Shown here: one piece after another, positions 30,093-39,782 of the stretch
Layout: each line of letters starts with the position of its first letter
Position numbering within the stretch: the stretch's first letter is position 1
NCBI GenBank assembly: GCA_025361585.1
Contig: JANYKK010000351.1
Location: 1 to 41,374 of the forward strand
Length of the DNA stretch: 41,374 nt
Source of the DNA: Methylobacter sp.
Lineage (GTDB): Bacteria > Pseudomonadota > Gammaproteobacteria > Methylococcales > Methylomonadaceae
Reading direction: 5' to 3'
Translations under genes and position numbers: made by a program
The notes under the pieces: model-generated
Database searches by the model: none
Told to the model about the DNA's origin: nothing
What the model saw: only the letters and a program-made list of their open reading frames with translations

Positions 30093-30425
30093 TTAGAGTG
30101 ACTTGTAAAAGCCTAATGCTTTGCTTAATTCAGCAATAGCTTTTGGCTCATCAGCGCTTTTGCCGATTATTTGCGCTTTAATAAGGCTGTCAAGACCTTG
30201 CTTTACGACAGCTTCGTTACCTACGATTTCATCAGAAGCGTTACGTGCAGCTTTTTCATGCGTATAAGCGGCATTGAAATCGTGTTTGTTGATTTCAGCT
30301 ATAGCTTCTTCAATATGCGCTATAACTTCAGCAGCTTTTGCATTTTCTGCGAAAGCAACGGTGCTTGCGCCTAAAGAAATAGCCATAACGAATGTGAGTA
30401 CTGCATTTTTGATTAAATTCATCAT
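30093..30425 (-). CDS. small exported helical protein
   Basis: start at (M)MNLIKNAVLTFVMAISLGASTVAFA more plausible than upstream ATG; Ala/Glu-rich helices. Confidence 0.6.
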   Translation of the reverse strand: MMNLIKNAVLTFVMAISLGASTVAFAENAKAAEVIAHIEEAIAEINKHDFNAAYTHEKAARNASDEIVGNEAVVKQGLDSLIKAQIIGKSADEPKAIAELSKALGFYKSL

Positions 30426-30755
30426 ATACCTATGAGGTGTTTTGGTGTGATTTTCAGGCAATGCCTGAAAATAAATGATTGGAAAGGTAATTGCTTTCCA
30501 AGCGCTATGATATACGAAAAATCTTAAAGTCATCTGAAATAAATTCAGCCGATAAAGGGACAGGCAGCTAATCCTTAAAACCTTTACGATGCGATTCTCG
30601 TCGAGCAGGACGTCAAAACGATGGAAAAATCATTTGGAAAGAAAAAATTATAGACCGAATTTAACTTGAAAGACACTTCTAAAAGATCAGAAGCTGTCAG
30701 GCTGCACGTAGCTGTGGCGAGGCTCCCAATTGGGTGGATTGGGAGCCAGCGTAAA

Positions 30756-31163
30756 CTATTCGCTAACCTGGGTAATCCAGTCTTGCAGGTTGTAGTAGTT
30801 GGTAATGCGGGCAACTTTGTTGTCGCGGATTTCAAAAAAAGCACCGGCTGGCAGGCGGTATTTTTGCCCTTGTGCGGCAGGTAAGCCTTCGTCGGTTTTG
30901 ATGTATTCGCCCAATACGACAAATTCGGCAGCGGCGCGTTTGCCGTCAGCTGTCGCCATGATGACCATTTCGACCAGCTGTTCTTTGTAATTGTTATTCA
31001 TGCAGGCCATGAACTGGGTGAATGCGTCTTTGCCGATTTCTCGTCTGCCTTGGTTGATGTCGTGGATGACGTCGTCAGTCAGCAGATTAAGGAAGGTCTT
31101 CATGTCGCCGCCGTTGAATGCGGCATAGTATTGTTCTATCAGGTTGATGCTATCTTGGTTCAT
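30756..31163 (-). CDS. NTF2-like / SnoaL-like steroid-isomerase-fold protein
   Basis: 135 aa; LIEQYYAAFNGGDMKTFLNLLTDDVIHDINQGRREIGKDAFTQFM. Confidence 0.82.
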   Translation of the reverse strand: MNQDSINLIEQYYAAFNGGDMKTFLNLLTDDVIHDINQGRREIGKDAFTQFMACMNNNYKEQLVEMVIMATADGKRAAAEFVVLGEYIKTDEGLPAAQGQKYRLPAGAFFEIRDNKVARITNYYNLQDWITQVSE

Positions 31164-31208
31164 AGTGGTTTCGTAGTCAAATATAGTGTTTAAATCTCCT
31201 CTCCCTAA

Positions 31209-31228
31209 CCCTCTCCAGCAGGAGAGGG
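31209..31228. repeat. intergenic stem-loop CCCTCTCC-AGCA-GGAGAGGG
   Basis: perfect 8-bp stem between glnS and the NTF2-like gene. Confidence 0.6.
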
Positions 31229-31263
31229 GACAGAGGCGTTGAATTTCGGTTTGCGGTGGAATA

Positions 31264-32928
31264 TCAATCTCTTTCCCAATTATCCCGCAAGGTCACAGTG
31301 CGGTTAAATACCAGTTTGCCATTAACGCTGTCTATCGCATCAAAGCAAAAATAACCGGTGCGTTCGAATTGGTAGCGGCTTTCCGGTTGCGGATTAGCCA
31401 AGCTGGCTTCCACTCGGCAATCGGTCAGGACTTCTAGCGAATCAGGGTTTATTACGTCCAGGAAGTTAGGTTCATTGTCCGGGGCAGGCACGCTGAACAG
31501 GCGGTTATACAGGCGCAGTTCCGCCGGCTTAGAGTGCGGCTCGGAAACCCAGTGGATAACGCCTTTGACTTTACGGCCTTCGGGATTTTTTCCCAAGGTG
31601 TCGGGGTCGTAGCTGCAACGCAGTTCGGTGATGTTACCGCCTGCATCCTTGATGATTTCGTTGCACTGGATAACGTAAGAGCCGCGCAAACGCACTTCGC
31701 CGCCTTCCACCAGACGCTTGTATTTCGGCGGTGGCACTTCGGCAAAGTCGTCCTGTTCGATCAGTATGACTTTGGAAAAAGGCACGATGCGTTTGCCCAG
31801 CTCAGGTTTTTGCGGATGATTGCTGACTTCCAGTTGTTCGGTTTGGTCTTCTGGATAATTCTCGATGACCACACGTAGCGGCTGTAAAACCGCCATGGCT
31901 CTGAGCGCATTCTCGTTTAAATCTTCGCGGATGCAGTATTCCAGTACGCCCATTTCTATCCATGAATTTTGTTTGGTCAGGCCAATGCGCTCGCAAAAAT
32001 CGCGTATCGATTTAGGCGTAAAACCGGCGCGGCGAAGTCCTGCGATGGTCGGCATGCGCGGGTCGTCCCAGCCGTGGACATGTTTTTCCATGACCAATTG
32101 GTTGAGTTTGCGCTTGCTGACGATGGTGTATTCCAGCTGCAAGCGGGCAAATTCGATTTGCTGCGGATGGCTGGGTGTTTTAACTTGATCCAACACCCAG
32201 TCGTAAAGCGGCCGGTGGTCTTCAAACTCCAGCGTACATAGCGAGTGGGTGATGCCTTCTAGCGCATCGGAAATGCAGTGGGTGTAATCGTACATCGGAT
32301 AGATGCACCAGTCGTCGCCGGTGCGTTGGTGATGCACGCGGCGAATTCGGTACAACGCCGGGTCGCGCATGTTGATGTTGGGCGAGGCCATGTCGATTTT
32401 GGCGCGCAATACATATTGACCGTCGGCAAATTCACCGGCGCGCATGCGTTTGAATAAATCGAGGTTTTCCGCGATCGGGCGGCTACGGTCTGGGCTTTCC
32501 TTGCCGGGTTGGGTTAGTGTGCCGCGATATTCCCTGATTTGTTCGGCGGACAGGCTGTCGACATAAGCTTGGCCTTGTTCGATCAGTTGTACAGCATAGT
32601 CGTAAAGTTGTTCAAAATAATCCGACGCGTGGCGCAGTTCAGACCATTCAAAGCCCAGCCACTGTACGTCGCGCTTGATTGATTCCACATACTCATCGCT
32701 TTCTTTTTCGGGATTGGTGTCGTCAAAACGCAGATTGCAGCGGCCGTTGTTTTCGGCGGCGATACCGAAATTCAGGCAGATTGATTTTGCATGACCGATA
32801 TGCAGGTAGCCGTTAGGTTCGGGGGGGAAGCGGGTGACGATTTTGCCGTTGTTTTTGTTGTCTTTGAGATCGTTGGCGATGATCTGGCGGATAAAGTTTG
32901 ACGCAGGTTGGGTATCGTTTGTGGACAT
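31264..32928 (-). CDS. glnS: glutaminyl-tRNA synthetase
   Basis: [32 protein letters not shown]; 554 aa. Confidence 0.97.
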   Translation of the reverse strand: MSTNDTQPASNFIRQIIANDLKDNKNNGKIVTRFPPEPNGYLHIGHAKSICLNFGIAAENNGRCNLRFDDTNPEKESDEYVESIKRDVQWLGFEWSELRHASDYFEQLYDYAVQLIEQGQAYVDSLSAEQIREYRGTLTQPGKESPDRSRPIAENLDLFKRMRAGEFADGQYVLRAKIDMASPNINMRDPALYRIRRVHHQRTGDDWCIYPMYDYTHCISDALEGITHSLCTLEFEDHRPLYDWVLDQVKTPSHPQQIEFARLQLEYTIVSKRKLNQLVMEKHVHGWDDPRMPTIAGLRRAGFTPKSIRDFCERIGLTKQNSWIEMGVLEYCIREDLNENALRAMAVLQPLRVVIENYPEDQTEQLEVSNHPQKPELGKRIVPFSKVILIEQDDFAEVPPPKYKRLVEGGEVRLRGSYVIQCNEIIKDAGGNITELRCSYDPDTLGKNPEGRKVKGVIHWVSEPHSKPAELRLYNRLFSVPAPDNEPNFLDVINPDSLEVLTDCRVEASLANPQPESRYQFERTGYFCFDAIDSVNGKLVFNRTVTLRDNWERD

Positions 32929-32985
32929 TGGGTTTGTTAGTAAAGTGAATTTGTATCAATTATACATTGAATGGCCGTTACGGGG

Positions 32986-33828
32986 CTATTCGGCGACCAG
33001 TGTCTGTATCCGGTAAAAGCCCTCGCCGTTATTGCCTAGAACATCGGCCAGCCAGGGCAAAACCTGGTTCATTTCAGCCGCCAAAGTCCACGGCGGATTG
33101 ATCACGATCATGCCGCTGGCAGTCATGCCGTGTTCGTCGCTGTCTGCGCGTATGCCGAGTTCAAACAGTTGTACGTTTTTGATGCCGCTGGTTTTTATGG
33201 CTAACTCCAGCTTTTGGTTACGGCTGCGCTCGATGACCGGATACCAGAGCGCATAAGTGCCAGTGGCGAAACGTTTGTGCATGGCAATAAGCGACTCAAC
33301 CACCTGCTGGTAATCGGTTTTCATTTCATAAGAAGGATCGATTAGCACCAGTCCCCGGCGCTCGGTCGGCGGCAACAACTTTAAGCAGCTGGTTAAACCG
33401 TCGGCATGAAATACGCTGATACGCTTGTCTTTATGGGCTTCGGCGGTTAATAACTTTATTTCGGTGGTATGCAGTTCAAATAAACACAGTCGGTCTTTGT
33501 CGCGCAGCAATTGTTTGGCGATTAACGGCGAGCCGGGATAGCGGGTTAATTGGTCGGTGCTATTAAACCGTTTGATCAGGCTGACATAGCGGGCAACGCA
33601 TTCCGGCAAATCGTTGCGATGCCATAATTTACCGATGCCGCTGTCAAATTCCCTGTTTTTTAAGGCGTAGTCGCCATCCAACTGATATTTTCCGGGGCCT
33701 GCATGGGTATCGATGCAGCAGAAAGGTTTGTCTTTTGTTCTTAAATATTCAAGGCTTTGCATCAGGACGATGTGTTTTAAAACATCGGCAAAATTGCCTG
33801 CATGGAAGGAGTGTCGGTAGCTGAGCAT
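32986..33828 (-). CDS. rlmJ: 23S rRNA adenine(2030)-N6 methyltransferase
   Basis: MLSYRHSFHAGNFADVLKHIVL; IDTHAGPGKY; LVLIDPSYE. Confidence 0.95.
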   Translation of the reverse strand: MLSYRHSFHAGNFADVLKHIVLMQSLEYLRTKDKPFCCIDTHAGPGKYQLDGDYALKNREFDSGIGKLWHRNDLPECVARYVSLIKRFNSTDQLTRYPGSPLIAKQLLRDKDRLCLFELHTTEIKLLTAEAHKDKRISVFHADGLTSCLKLLPPTERRGLVLIDPSYEMKTDYQQVVESLIAMHKRFATGTYALWYPVIERSRNQKLELAIKTSGIKNVQLFELGIRADSDEHGMTASGMIVINPPWTLAAEMNQVLPWLADVLGNNGEGFYRIQTLVAE

Positions 33829-33843
33829 GATCGGTTTGATGGT

Positions 33844-34638
33844 TTAGAATACTTTGTCGAATATTGTCATGCCTATTTCAAAAGCAATCAGCCAGATAAT
33901 AATCCATTCCAGTATCGTTGAATGTCTGTGTTTTTGCTCGTCTGCCAGCATTTCAAATAACTCATGGATAGTCTCCAGCTTTTTTGACAATACCTCGGTT
34001 CGTTGAGCAATTTCCAGGTATTTTGCGGTGACCCCGTAAAAGGCCTCATATTCCGGGTATTCCCAAAAGAAATCAGGCGTATCCAGCAAGTCGTAATTCA
34101 AAATAATGTCGCTTTTGGTTAAAAACAGTTGTCCGCGGATCTTCGCTATTTTATTGCGGCTTAACTTGATTTTGCCGTTTTCAGCTAATGACTTGGGAAT
34201 GTAGCTGGTGTTGTTGATGGTTGTGAGCGCATTGGTTTCAAAAGAGGTCAGCTTAATCGATTGCGCCATGCCTTGGGATAATGCAAATATCAGAATGGGA
34301 TCCGAAGACTCAATTTCAATATGATCTTCAATAATGCGGGTACTGGGACAGTCGAGAGCGAAGGTAAAGTTGTCTTCCTCTGGGAAAGTCAGCGGATTTT
34401 CTGCATGATCCAATAATAGCTGATGCAGCTTGGCCTGCTGCTCTAAGTCGACATTCCAGTGCACAACAGCGCCATAAGCAAAGACAATAGACCAGCATTG
34501 ATCGTCTTCAATCAATAATGCGCCTTTAATAATCCGTATCAGCGTCGAGTCTGATAGCAACCTTGCCAATGCACTGATGTCAAAACCTTGCGCCAAACAA
34601 TAGGCTACGCATTTCTTAATGGACTGATTCTCAGACAT
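33844..34638 (-). CDS. RMD1/DUF155 family protein with C-terminal membrane anchor
   Basis: VVHWNVDLEQ, IEIESSDPILIFALSQGMAQSIKL, RGQLFLTKSDIILNYDLLDTPDFFWEYPEYEAFYG, terminal TM. Confidence 0.85.
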   Translation of the reverse strand: MSENQSIKKCVAYCLAQGFDISALARLLSDSTLIRIIKGALLIEDDQCWSIVFAYGAVVHWNVDLEQQAKLHQLLLDHAENPLTFPEEDNFTFALDCPSTRIIEDHIEIESSDPILIFALSQGMAQSIKLTSFETNALTTINNTSYIPKSLAENGKIKLSRNKIAKIRGQLFLTKSDIILNYDLLDTPDFFWEYPEYEAFYGVTAKYLEIAQRTEVLSKKLETIHELFEMLADEQKHRHSTILEWIIIWLIAFEIGMTIFDKVF

Positions 34639-34759
34639 AAAGCGCCCTCAAAAGTTAATATTCAAGGTAACTGTGGGGTGACAAGCTTTCGTTTATGTAT
34701 CGCATTGTGGTATCAGTAGACCTGCCTCCATCTGTTGATACCACTGAAAATAACGGTTA

Positions 34760-35191
34760 TTACTCTGCAATTTTTATCAGCCAGCCATTCTCGGCATTAC
34801 ATTTTGGATTTTTGACGGTAACCTTGATATTGATTCTTGCTGCTGTATTAAGTAACTCGGCAGGTAATTTACCTTTGACCAGATAAAAACCTTCTTTATT
34901 TTCGGCAGTCACGTCAACGGGGATCGATTTTATGGTGACTTTGATTTGCTCGGGTTTTTCCACATTAAAAGCCCAAAAAGAGAATGCTGATCCCGGTGCA
35001 ACGGTTGCCAGATTGGCGGGCAAAAATTTGTTTAGCTGTGCTTTTAAACAGCCACCTTCGCTACCGCCACCACCGCCGGCCATATTGTGTCCGCTATGAT
35101 GCTCTGAGGCATAAGCTGCGCTGACATTAAAGCAAGAAACTATAAAAAGAATGGCGAGTAGTCTTGGTATTTTCATCAGTTTACCTTTCAA
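34760..35191 (-). CDS. exported small protein with His-rich N-terminus and Gly run
   Basis: signal peptide ...SCFNVSAAYA then SEHHSGHNMAGGGGGSEGGC. Confidence 0.6.
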   Translation of the reverse strand: MKGKLMKIPRLLAILFIVSCFNVSAAYASEHHSGHNMAGGGGGSEGGCLKAQLNKFLPANLATVAPGSAFSFWAFNVEKPEQIKVTIKSIPVDVTAENKEGFYLVKGKLPAELLNTAARINIKVTVKNPKCNAENGWLIKIAE

Positions 35192-35303
35192 TTATTATTT
35201 TTGTTATGACCCGCATAATGCGAGTTTTGAATCGTGGCTAAGGCTGGAAGATTTGTCGGTGAAATCACCCGTATCGCTAATTATATTCATAAATGACGAT
35301 TCA

Positions 35304-36596
35304 TCATAAAACATTGGCATAGTCCTGTTCCAGTTGCTTGAAATTCATTGACGACATGAAGCGACTGAAACTCAGCCAGGAGGAAAGCCCCATTAAGTCT
35401 TTGAACTGCGGCGGCAGGAAGCGCGGCGCTATCACTGTGCCTTCATCAACCAAATCGAACAGCACCTTCATGTCCTCAATCATGGTTTTACCGCAAAACA
35501 GCAACGGGATGCGGTCGGGCTTGCCCTTGTTGACCGCAAGACGCATGAAATTGTAGGTTAGCACGAAGCCTTTGATATAGGTCAGGTCTTTGGTAAACGG
35601 CATGCCGTCGGAACTGCTGCCCCTGAATACCCGGCTGCTGAGTGTATAGCTTTCTTCTTTGTCCAGGCCTTTTTCCCTAAAGAAATCGAATATGTCCAAA
35701 AAGTCGGCGCCTTCTTCTGCCAGCGTGATTGCACGCACCCGGTTAATTAGGCGCATCAGTCGGTTGGGCGTGGAGCTGAAAGTCAATATTTCCATCAATA
35801 CCGCTAACCCTTCCTGGGTGACGGTTGCTGACGGCGGCCCTTTGCCGAGAAAGGTGCAATAAGGTTGAGCCAAGCCGTTCAAGGTGGTGCCCAGATGCAC
35901 CCATATTTCGTGAACTTCAAGCACGCGCAGATCGCGCATGTTGAACAGCGCATCGGTGCGTAATTTGATGTAATCGGTGCCGGCTGCAGCATCGGCGACA
36001 ATACCGTCGCTGAGCATGGCGCGTAGGCCTTCGCCGGGGAACACGGCTTGGATTTTCTCGTTAAGGATGTCGACAGCATCCTTGGCATTGATGGTCTTGG
36101 GTTCCTCGACCAGAAAATCCAGTTGTAATAATTGCGACAGGGTTCCTTCCATCATGCTGCCCAGATCGGCAATGGTCGGGTCGCCGACATGAAAAACGTC
36201 CTGAGATGAGCCGTATAATTCCTGGGAAATATTGGCGAAGGTCGGTTTCCCTCTGGTTTCCAGCATACGCACGACATCCAGGTATTCTTTGCAGATTCGG
36301 CGCATGATTACGCTAAGCGGGTTGAGCTGGCCGAGCTTGCGCATTAAGTCGCGCTCAATCTGGTAAAACTCGTGTTTCTTTTCGTTCGGGTCAAAGCCTA
36401 AGGGGCGTTTTTGATAATAGTCCGGCGTGACGATAGGCGATTTTTTGCAGTTGCTCTCGAAAAAAGCCTGCTTGATATTATCGTCCCATTTGATTGCGTC
36501 AAGTATCCGTATCGGTTGTTGAGCCTTGACGATCCGATCCGACAGCGCTTTGACTTCGGTCAGGTAAGCGGAGGGTTTAATGGCTTTTTTGCGCAT
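35304..36596 (-). CDS. flavohemoglobin expression-modulating QEGLA motif protein (DUF1704)
   Basis: 430 aa; HEIWVHLGTTLNG ... TQEGLAVLMEILTF. Confidence 0.85.
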   Translation of the reverse strand: MRKKAIKPSAYLTEVKALSDRIVKAQQPIRILDAIKWDDNIKQAFFESNCKKSPIVTPDYYQKRPLGFDPNEKKHEFYQIERDLMRKLGQLNPLSVIMRRICKEYLDVVRMLETRGKPTFANISQELYGSSQDVFHVGDPTIADLGSMMEGTLSQLLQLDFLVEEPKTINAKDAVDILNEKIQAVFPGEGLRAMLSDGIVADAAAGTDYIKLRTDALFNMRDLRVLEVHEIWVHLGTTLNGLAQPYCTFLGKGPPSATVTQEGLAVLMEILTFSSTPNRLMRLINRVRAITLAEEGADFLDIFDFFREKGLDKEESYTLSSRVFRGSSSDGMPFTKDLTYIKGFVLTYNFMRLAVNKGKPDRIPLLFCGKTMIEDMKVLFDLVDEGTVIAPRFLPPQFKDLMGLSSWLSFSRFMSSMNFKQLEQDYANVL

Positions 36597-36904
36597 GTAT
36601 ATCGTCCATTAGCGGTGCAGTGTTTAAGGTTAACCGTAAAAATAACGAAACCTCATCCAGTATAGCAACAGATTGACAAAGCCCAACGGGATTCCAATCC
36701 GGGTAAATTCGAAAATTGAAAGAGGCTTCATATTTTTAGCGTGTTGAAGCCGACATTGTTGCCGATACATTCATTATCATCCAAAAGATGATGGATGATT
36801 TTACCGCTTGGCTGTAAATAAATGCTAAATAACCCACATATTGATTACTAGAACAGTATTTTATATAGAATAGTTAAGGTCAATTAAGACTATTTTAAGG
36901 TTAA

Positions 36905-36970
36905 ATGATGAGAATAGAATCATCAGTATTATTACGTATGAAATATGAACAACGAGTACAACCGACATGA
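36905..36970 (+). CDS. candidate 21-codon upstream ORF, ATGA-coupled to the DUF882 gene
   Basis: MMRIESSVLLRMKYEQRVQPT*; AAGG RBS-like upstream; stop TGA overlaps DUF882 ATG. Confidence 0.4.
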   Translation: MMRIESSVLLRMKYEQRVQPT

Positions 36971-37692
36971 ATGAAAGCGACATCATTTCAACACGACGCA
37001 AGTTCCTGAAAAATATGGCTTATGGTTCCCTGTTGATGGTAGGGGGGATCGGAGTCGCAAACGCAAAAGTCAAGCATATAGCTTCACATGCAGTCCTTAC
37101 TTCCCATAAAACACGTGTTCATGACACGCTACATCGGCATTTGTCTTCAAACGAGTTTACAAACGAGTTCTCGCACATTCCTCCCCAGCACAGGTCTTCG
37201 CCCAAGATAGATACCCCTAGGGGGCTTGATCTGAACTCACCTTCGCATAAGGTGCTTGCCTTCCATAACACCCATACTGGCGACCAGTTAAAACTGACTT
37301 ATTTTGAGCAGGGTCGTTATATCGAAGGTGCGCTTCACGAAATTAATCATTTGTTTCGCGACTATCATGACGGTAGTGTCCACCCCATCGATCCCGCGTT
37401 ACTGGATCAGTTGTATGATTTAAAGCATGTGCTGGAAGCCAGAAAGCCGTTTCATATCGTCTCCGGGTATCGGTCACCGGCCACCAACGCCGATTTGCGT
37501 AAACACAGCGATGGCGTCTCTAAAAATAGCCTGCACATGCAGGGTAGAGCGATCGATATACGCATTGAGGGTTTAGATTCCAGAAGGATTAGAAATGCGG
37601 CTCTGGCTATGCGCCGTGGCGGCGTTGGTTATTACGCAAAATCCGATTTTGTGCATTTGGACACCGGCAGTGTTAGAACTTGGGCTGGCTAG
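36967..37692 (+). CDS. DUF882 / YcbK-like M15 family peptidase, Tat-type signal
   Basis: STRRKFLKNMAYGSLLMVGGIGVANA; HIVSGYRSPATNADLR...KNSLHMQGRAIDIRIEG. Confidence 0.9.
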   Translation: MNESDIISTRRKFLKNMAYGSLLMVGGIGVANAKVKHIASHAVLTSHKTRVHDTLHRHLSSNEFTNEFSHIPPQHRSSPKIDTPRGLDLNSPSHKVLAFHNTHTGDQLKLTYFEQGRYIEGALHEINHLFRDYHDGSVHPIDPALLDQLYDLKHVLEARKPFHIVSGYRSPATNADLRKHSDGVSKNSLHMQGRAIDIRIEGLDSRRIRNAALAMRRGGVGYYAKSDFVHLDTGSVRTWAG

Positions 37693-37710
37693 AGGTTCTA
37701 GCGAACCTCT
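37691..37710 (+). terminator. stem-loop at the end of the DUF882 gene
   Basis: AGAGGTTC-TAGC-GAACCTCT followed by TCTT. Confidence 0.6.
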
Positions 37711-37724
37711 TCTTAATACATGAA

Positions 37725-37755
37725 ACCACGAAGGACGCGAAGTTTCCTTCGTGGT
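37725..37755. repeat. hairpin ACCACGAAGGA-N9-TCCTTCGTGGT
   Basis: 11-bp perfect stem; shares CCACGAA edge with the element at 27295. Confidence 0.65.
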
Positions 37756-37806
37756 AAATACATTGGCAGTCGTCGCCCATTCCAATTCTTCCGCGCAACA
37801 AATCGT

Positions 37807-39567
37807 CTATTTGATTAGCGCTTCCTGTGCAGTATTGGTGCTGATAAATAGCGACTGATCTGACAGGTCATCCGGCTTACTTAGCGCCCCCAGCAATACC
37901 GCATCATGGCCATAAATATCAGGGTAAAACTCTAGATTATCAAATTGGTCGAAAAAAGCAGTGATATAAAAAAACAACACCGGTATCGGCTTCTTCAAGA
38001 TGACTCGCTGCGTTTTTGGCGTGCTCATGGCGAGTTGTATAGTTTCCGGGTTCCAGTCGTCCTGATTTTTAAGCGCAAACTCAGCCAGTTTTTCAGGGTT
38101 TGCAACCCGCACGCAGCCATGACTGAAATCCCTGCGTGATTTGCTAAACAAGGCATTGGCTGGCGTATCATGGAGATACACATCATCCTTGTTGGGGAAG
38201 ATGAACTTCACCCGGCCTAAAGAATTCTTTCCGCCCGGACGCTGTCTGATCCTTAACTTGCCTTCTTTGAGCAGATTCATTGTTTCTGCGTTAAGCGCTG
38301 TAGGTTTTTCCCCGTCGCGAAAAACAGAAACCAGCTCCATATTTTCCTTATCAAGATAATCCTTGTTTTGAATTAACTTGGGTAATATTTCATTCTTTAT
38401 GATGCTGTAAGGTACATTCCAATAAGGCATAAAATCGATAAAGTGCATTTCCGCCATCAACACCGGGGTTTGAGTTTTTAGTGCATTGCCGACTACAACC
38501 CTCATATTAATAATATTGGCATCTGGCTGATCAATGGCATCAAACGCCCATAATTGGAAGGCTGGAATATTAACAATAACGAAAGCTCCGCTACTGAGTT
38601 CCGGCAACCAGCGCAGTCTTTCCATAGCCAGTTCGATTTGTGTTACGCGTTCGCTTAAGGGTACGTTGAGTGCGGCTACGGTGCCTGTTCCAATATATCC
38701 ATCAGCAGTGAGTCCATGCCGTTTTTGAAACTTTTTAACCCCGGTAACGATAGCATCAGTGTATAACGAGGATTTTTTAGGGTTGCTAACCGATTTATCT
38801 TCGGGCAAATCACCTAGGGTGGTTAAAAATTGGCGTAACTCGGCGATTTGAGGGTGATTGTCACCAGGATGCAACGTTTTTGTAGCGTCTAATTTGAAAA
38901 ACGGAGCGTTCAAGGCAAGCTGGCGGTAATTAGCCAAGGCTATTTTTAATTTTTGATATTGTTTTAACTTAGGTTCAATCGATAGCGGCAATTCAGCCAG
39001 CGTATTTTGCGCTAGGCTGTTTTTAATTGACAAGGGTAAATCAATCAGCTTTTTTTCTCTTAACTTTAAGTTAAAATTGATGCCCTGAGGATTGACTCTA
39101 CCATAATGTAAATCATGCAAGAAGCGTAGCAGTGAGATACTGACTGCTGTGTCGTATAGCGCTAATTCTTTGTACGCATCCGATTTTAACTTTAAGGTAG
39201 GCTGTAGTTTTTGTTGGAGCGTGTTCGTGTCGTAATTCTTAGGATTTAAGCCGTGGATAGTCGCGTTCGTCAACAGATTAAGTGCAGCGTTGATGTTTTT
39301 TTCTGAGTCCCCATTGCCTAGCCAAAGCAATTGATGGTTCGACATTGTGTAGAGGGATTCAAGATCGTCGGTACGATTTGGAAAGTTAGGCAGCATCAGA
39401 TAAGGGTGCTGTTTGGTTGTAATAATGGTGGTAATTTCCTGGGCTACGCCGGGTTCCTGATTAGCTGTTTCTTCGGCAAGTAATGCCTGCATGGGTAGAC
39501 TCAAGAGTAGGCCCAAAAAGAAAAATATTGGCAATTGGGGAAGAGCGCGTCTTATAGTCTTTTTCAA
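37807..39567 (-). CDS. L,D-transpeptidase (LdtD/YcbB type) with peptidoglycan-binding domain
   Basis: 586 aa; KKFQKRHGLTADGYIGTGTVAALN; YLHDTPANALFSKSRRDFSHGCVRVANP. Confidence 0.92.
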   Translation of the reverse strand: MKKTIRRALPQLPIFFFLGLLLSLPMQALLAEETANQEPGVAQEITTIITTKQHPYLMLPNFPNRTDDLESLYTMSNHQLLWLGNGDSEKNINAALNLLTNATIHGLNPKNYDTNTLQQKLQPTLKLKSDAYKELALYDTAVSISLLRFLHDLHYGRVNPQGINFNLKLREKKLIDLPLSIKNSLAQNTLAELPLSIEPKLKQYQKLKIALANYRQLALNAPFFKLDATKTLHPGDNHPQIAELRQFLTTLGDLPEDKSVSNPKKSSLYTDAIVTGVKKFQKRHGLTADGYIGTGTVAALNVPLSERVTQIELAMERLRWLPELSSGAFVIVNIPAFQLWAFDAIDQPDANIINMRVVVGNALKTQTPVLMAEMHFIDFMPYWNVPYSIIKNEILPKLIQNKDYLDKENMELVSVFRDGEKPTALNAETMNLLKEGKLRIRQRPGGKNSLGRVKFIFPNKDDVYLHDTPANALFSKSRRDFSHGCVRVANPEKLAEFALKNQDDWNPETIQLAMSTPKTQRVILKKPIPVLFFYITAFFDQFDNLEFYPDIYGHDAVLLGALSKPDDLSDQSLFISTNTAQEALIK

Positions 39568-39782
39568 TTTATTTATTCGCTGAATGTTCGTGATGTGAAG
39601 TTTTGCGGTTGAGGGTTGGATAAGCCTCTTTAAAATCAGGATGATTGGTTTTTTGTTACATCCCTTAGCGGTAGAGGAATTTTAACATTAACTATATCAT
39701 TCGAGGAAATTTTGACGGCTTGTCCGGATATTTTCCGAGAGACGCATCACTAAATGAATTTCGTTTACTACAAGGCAATGCT

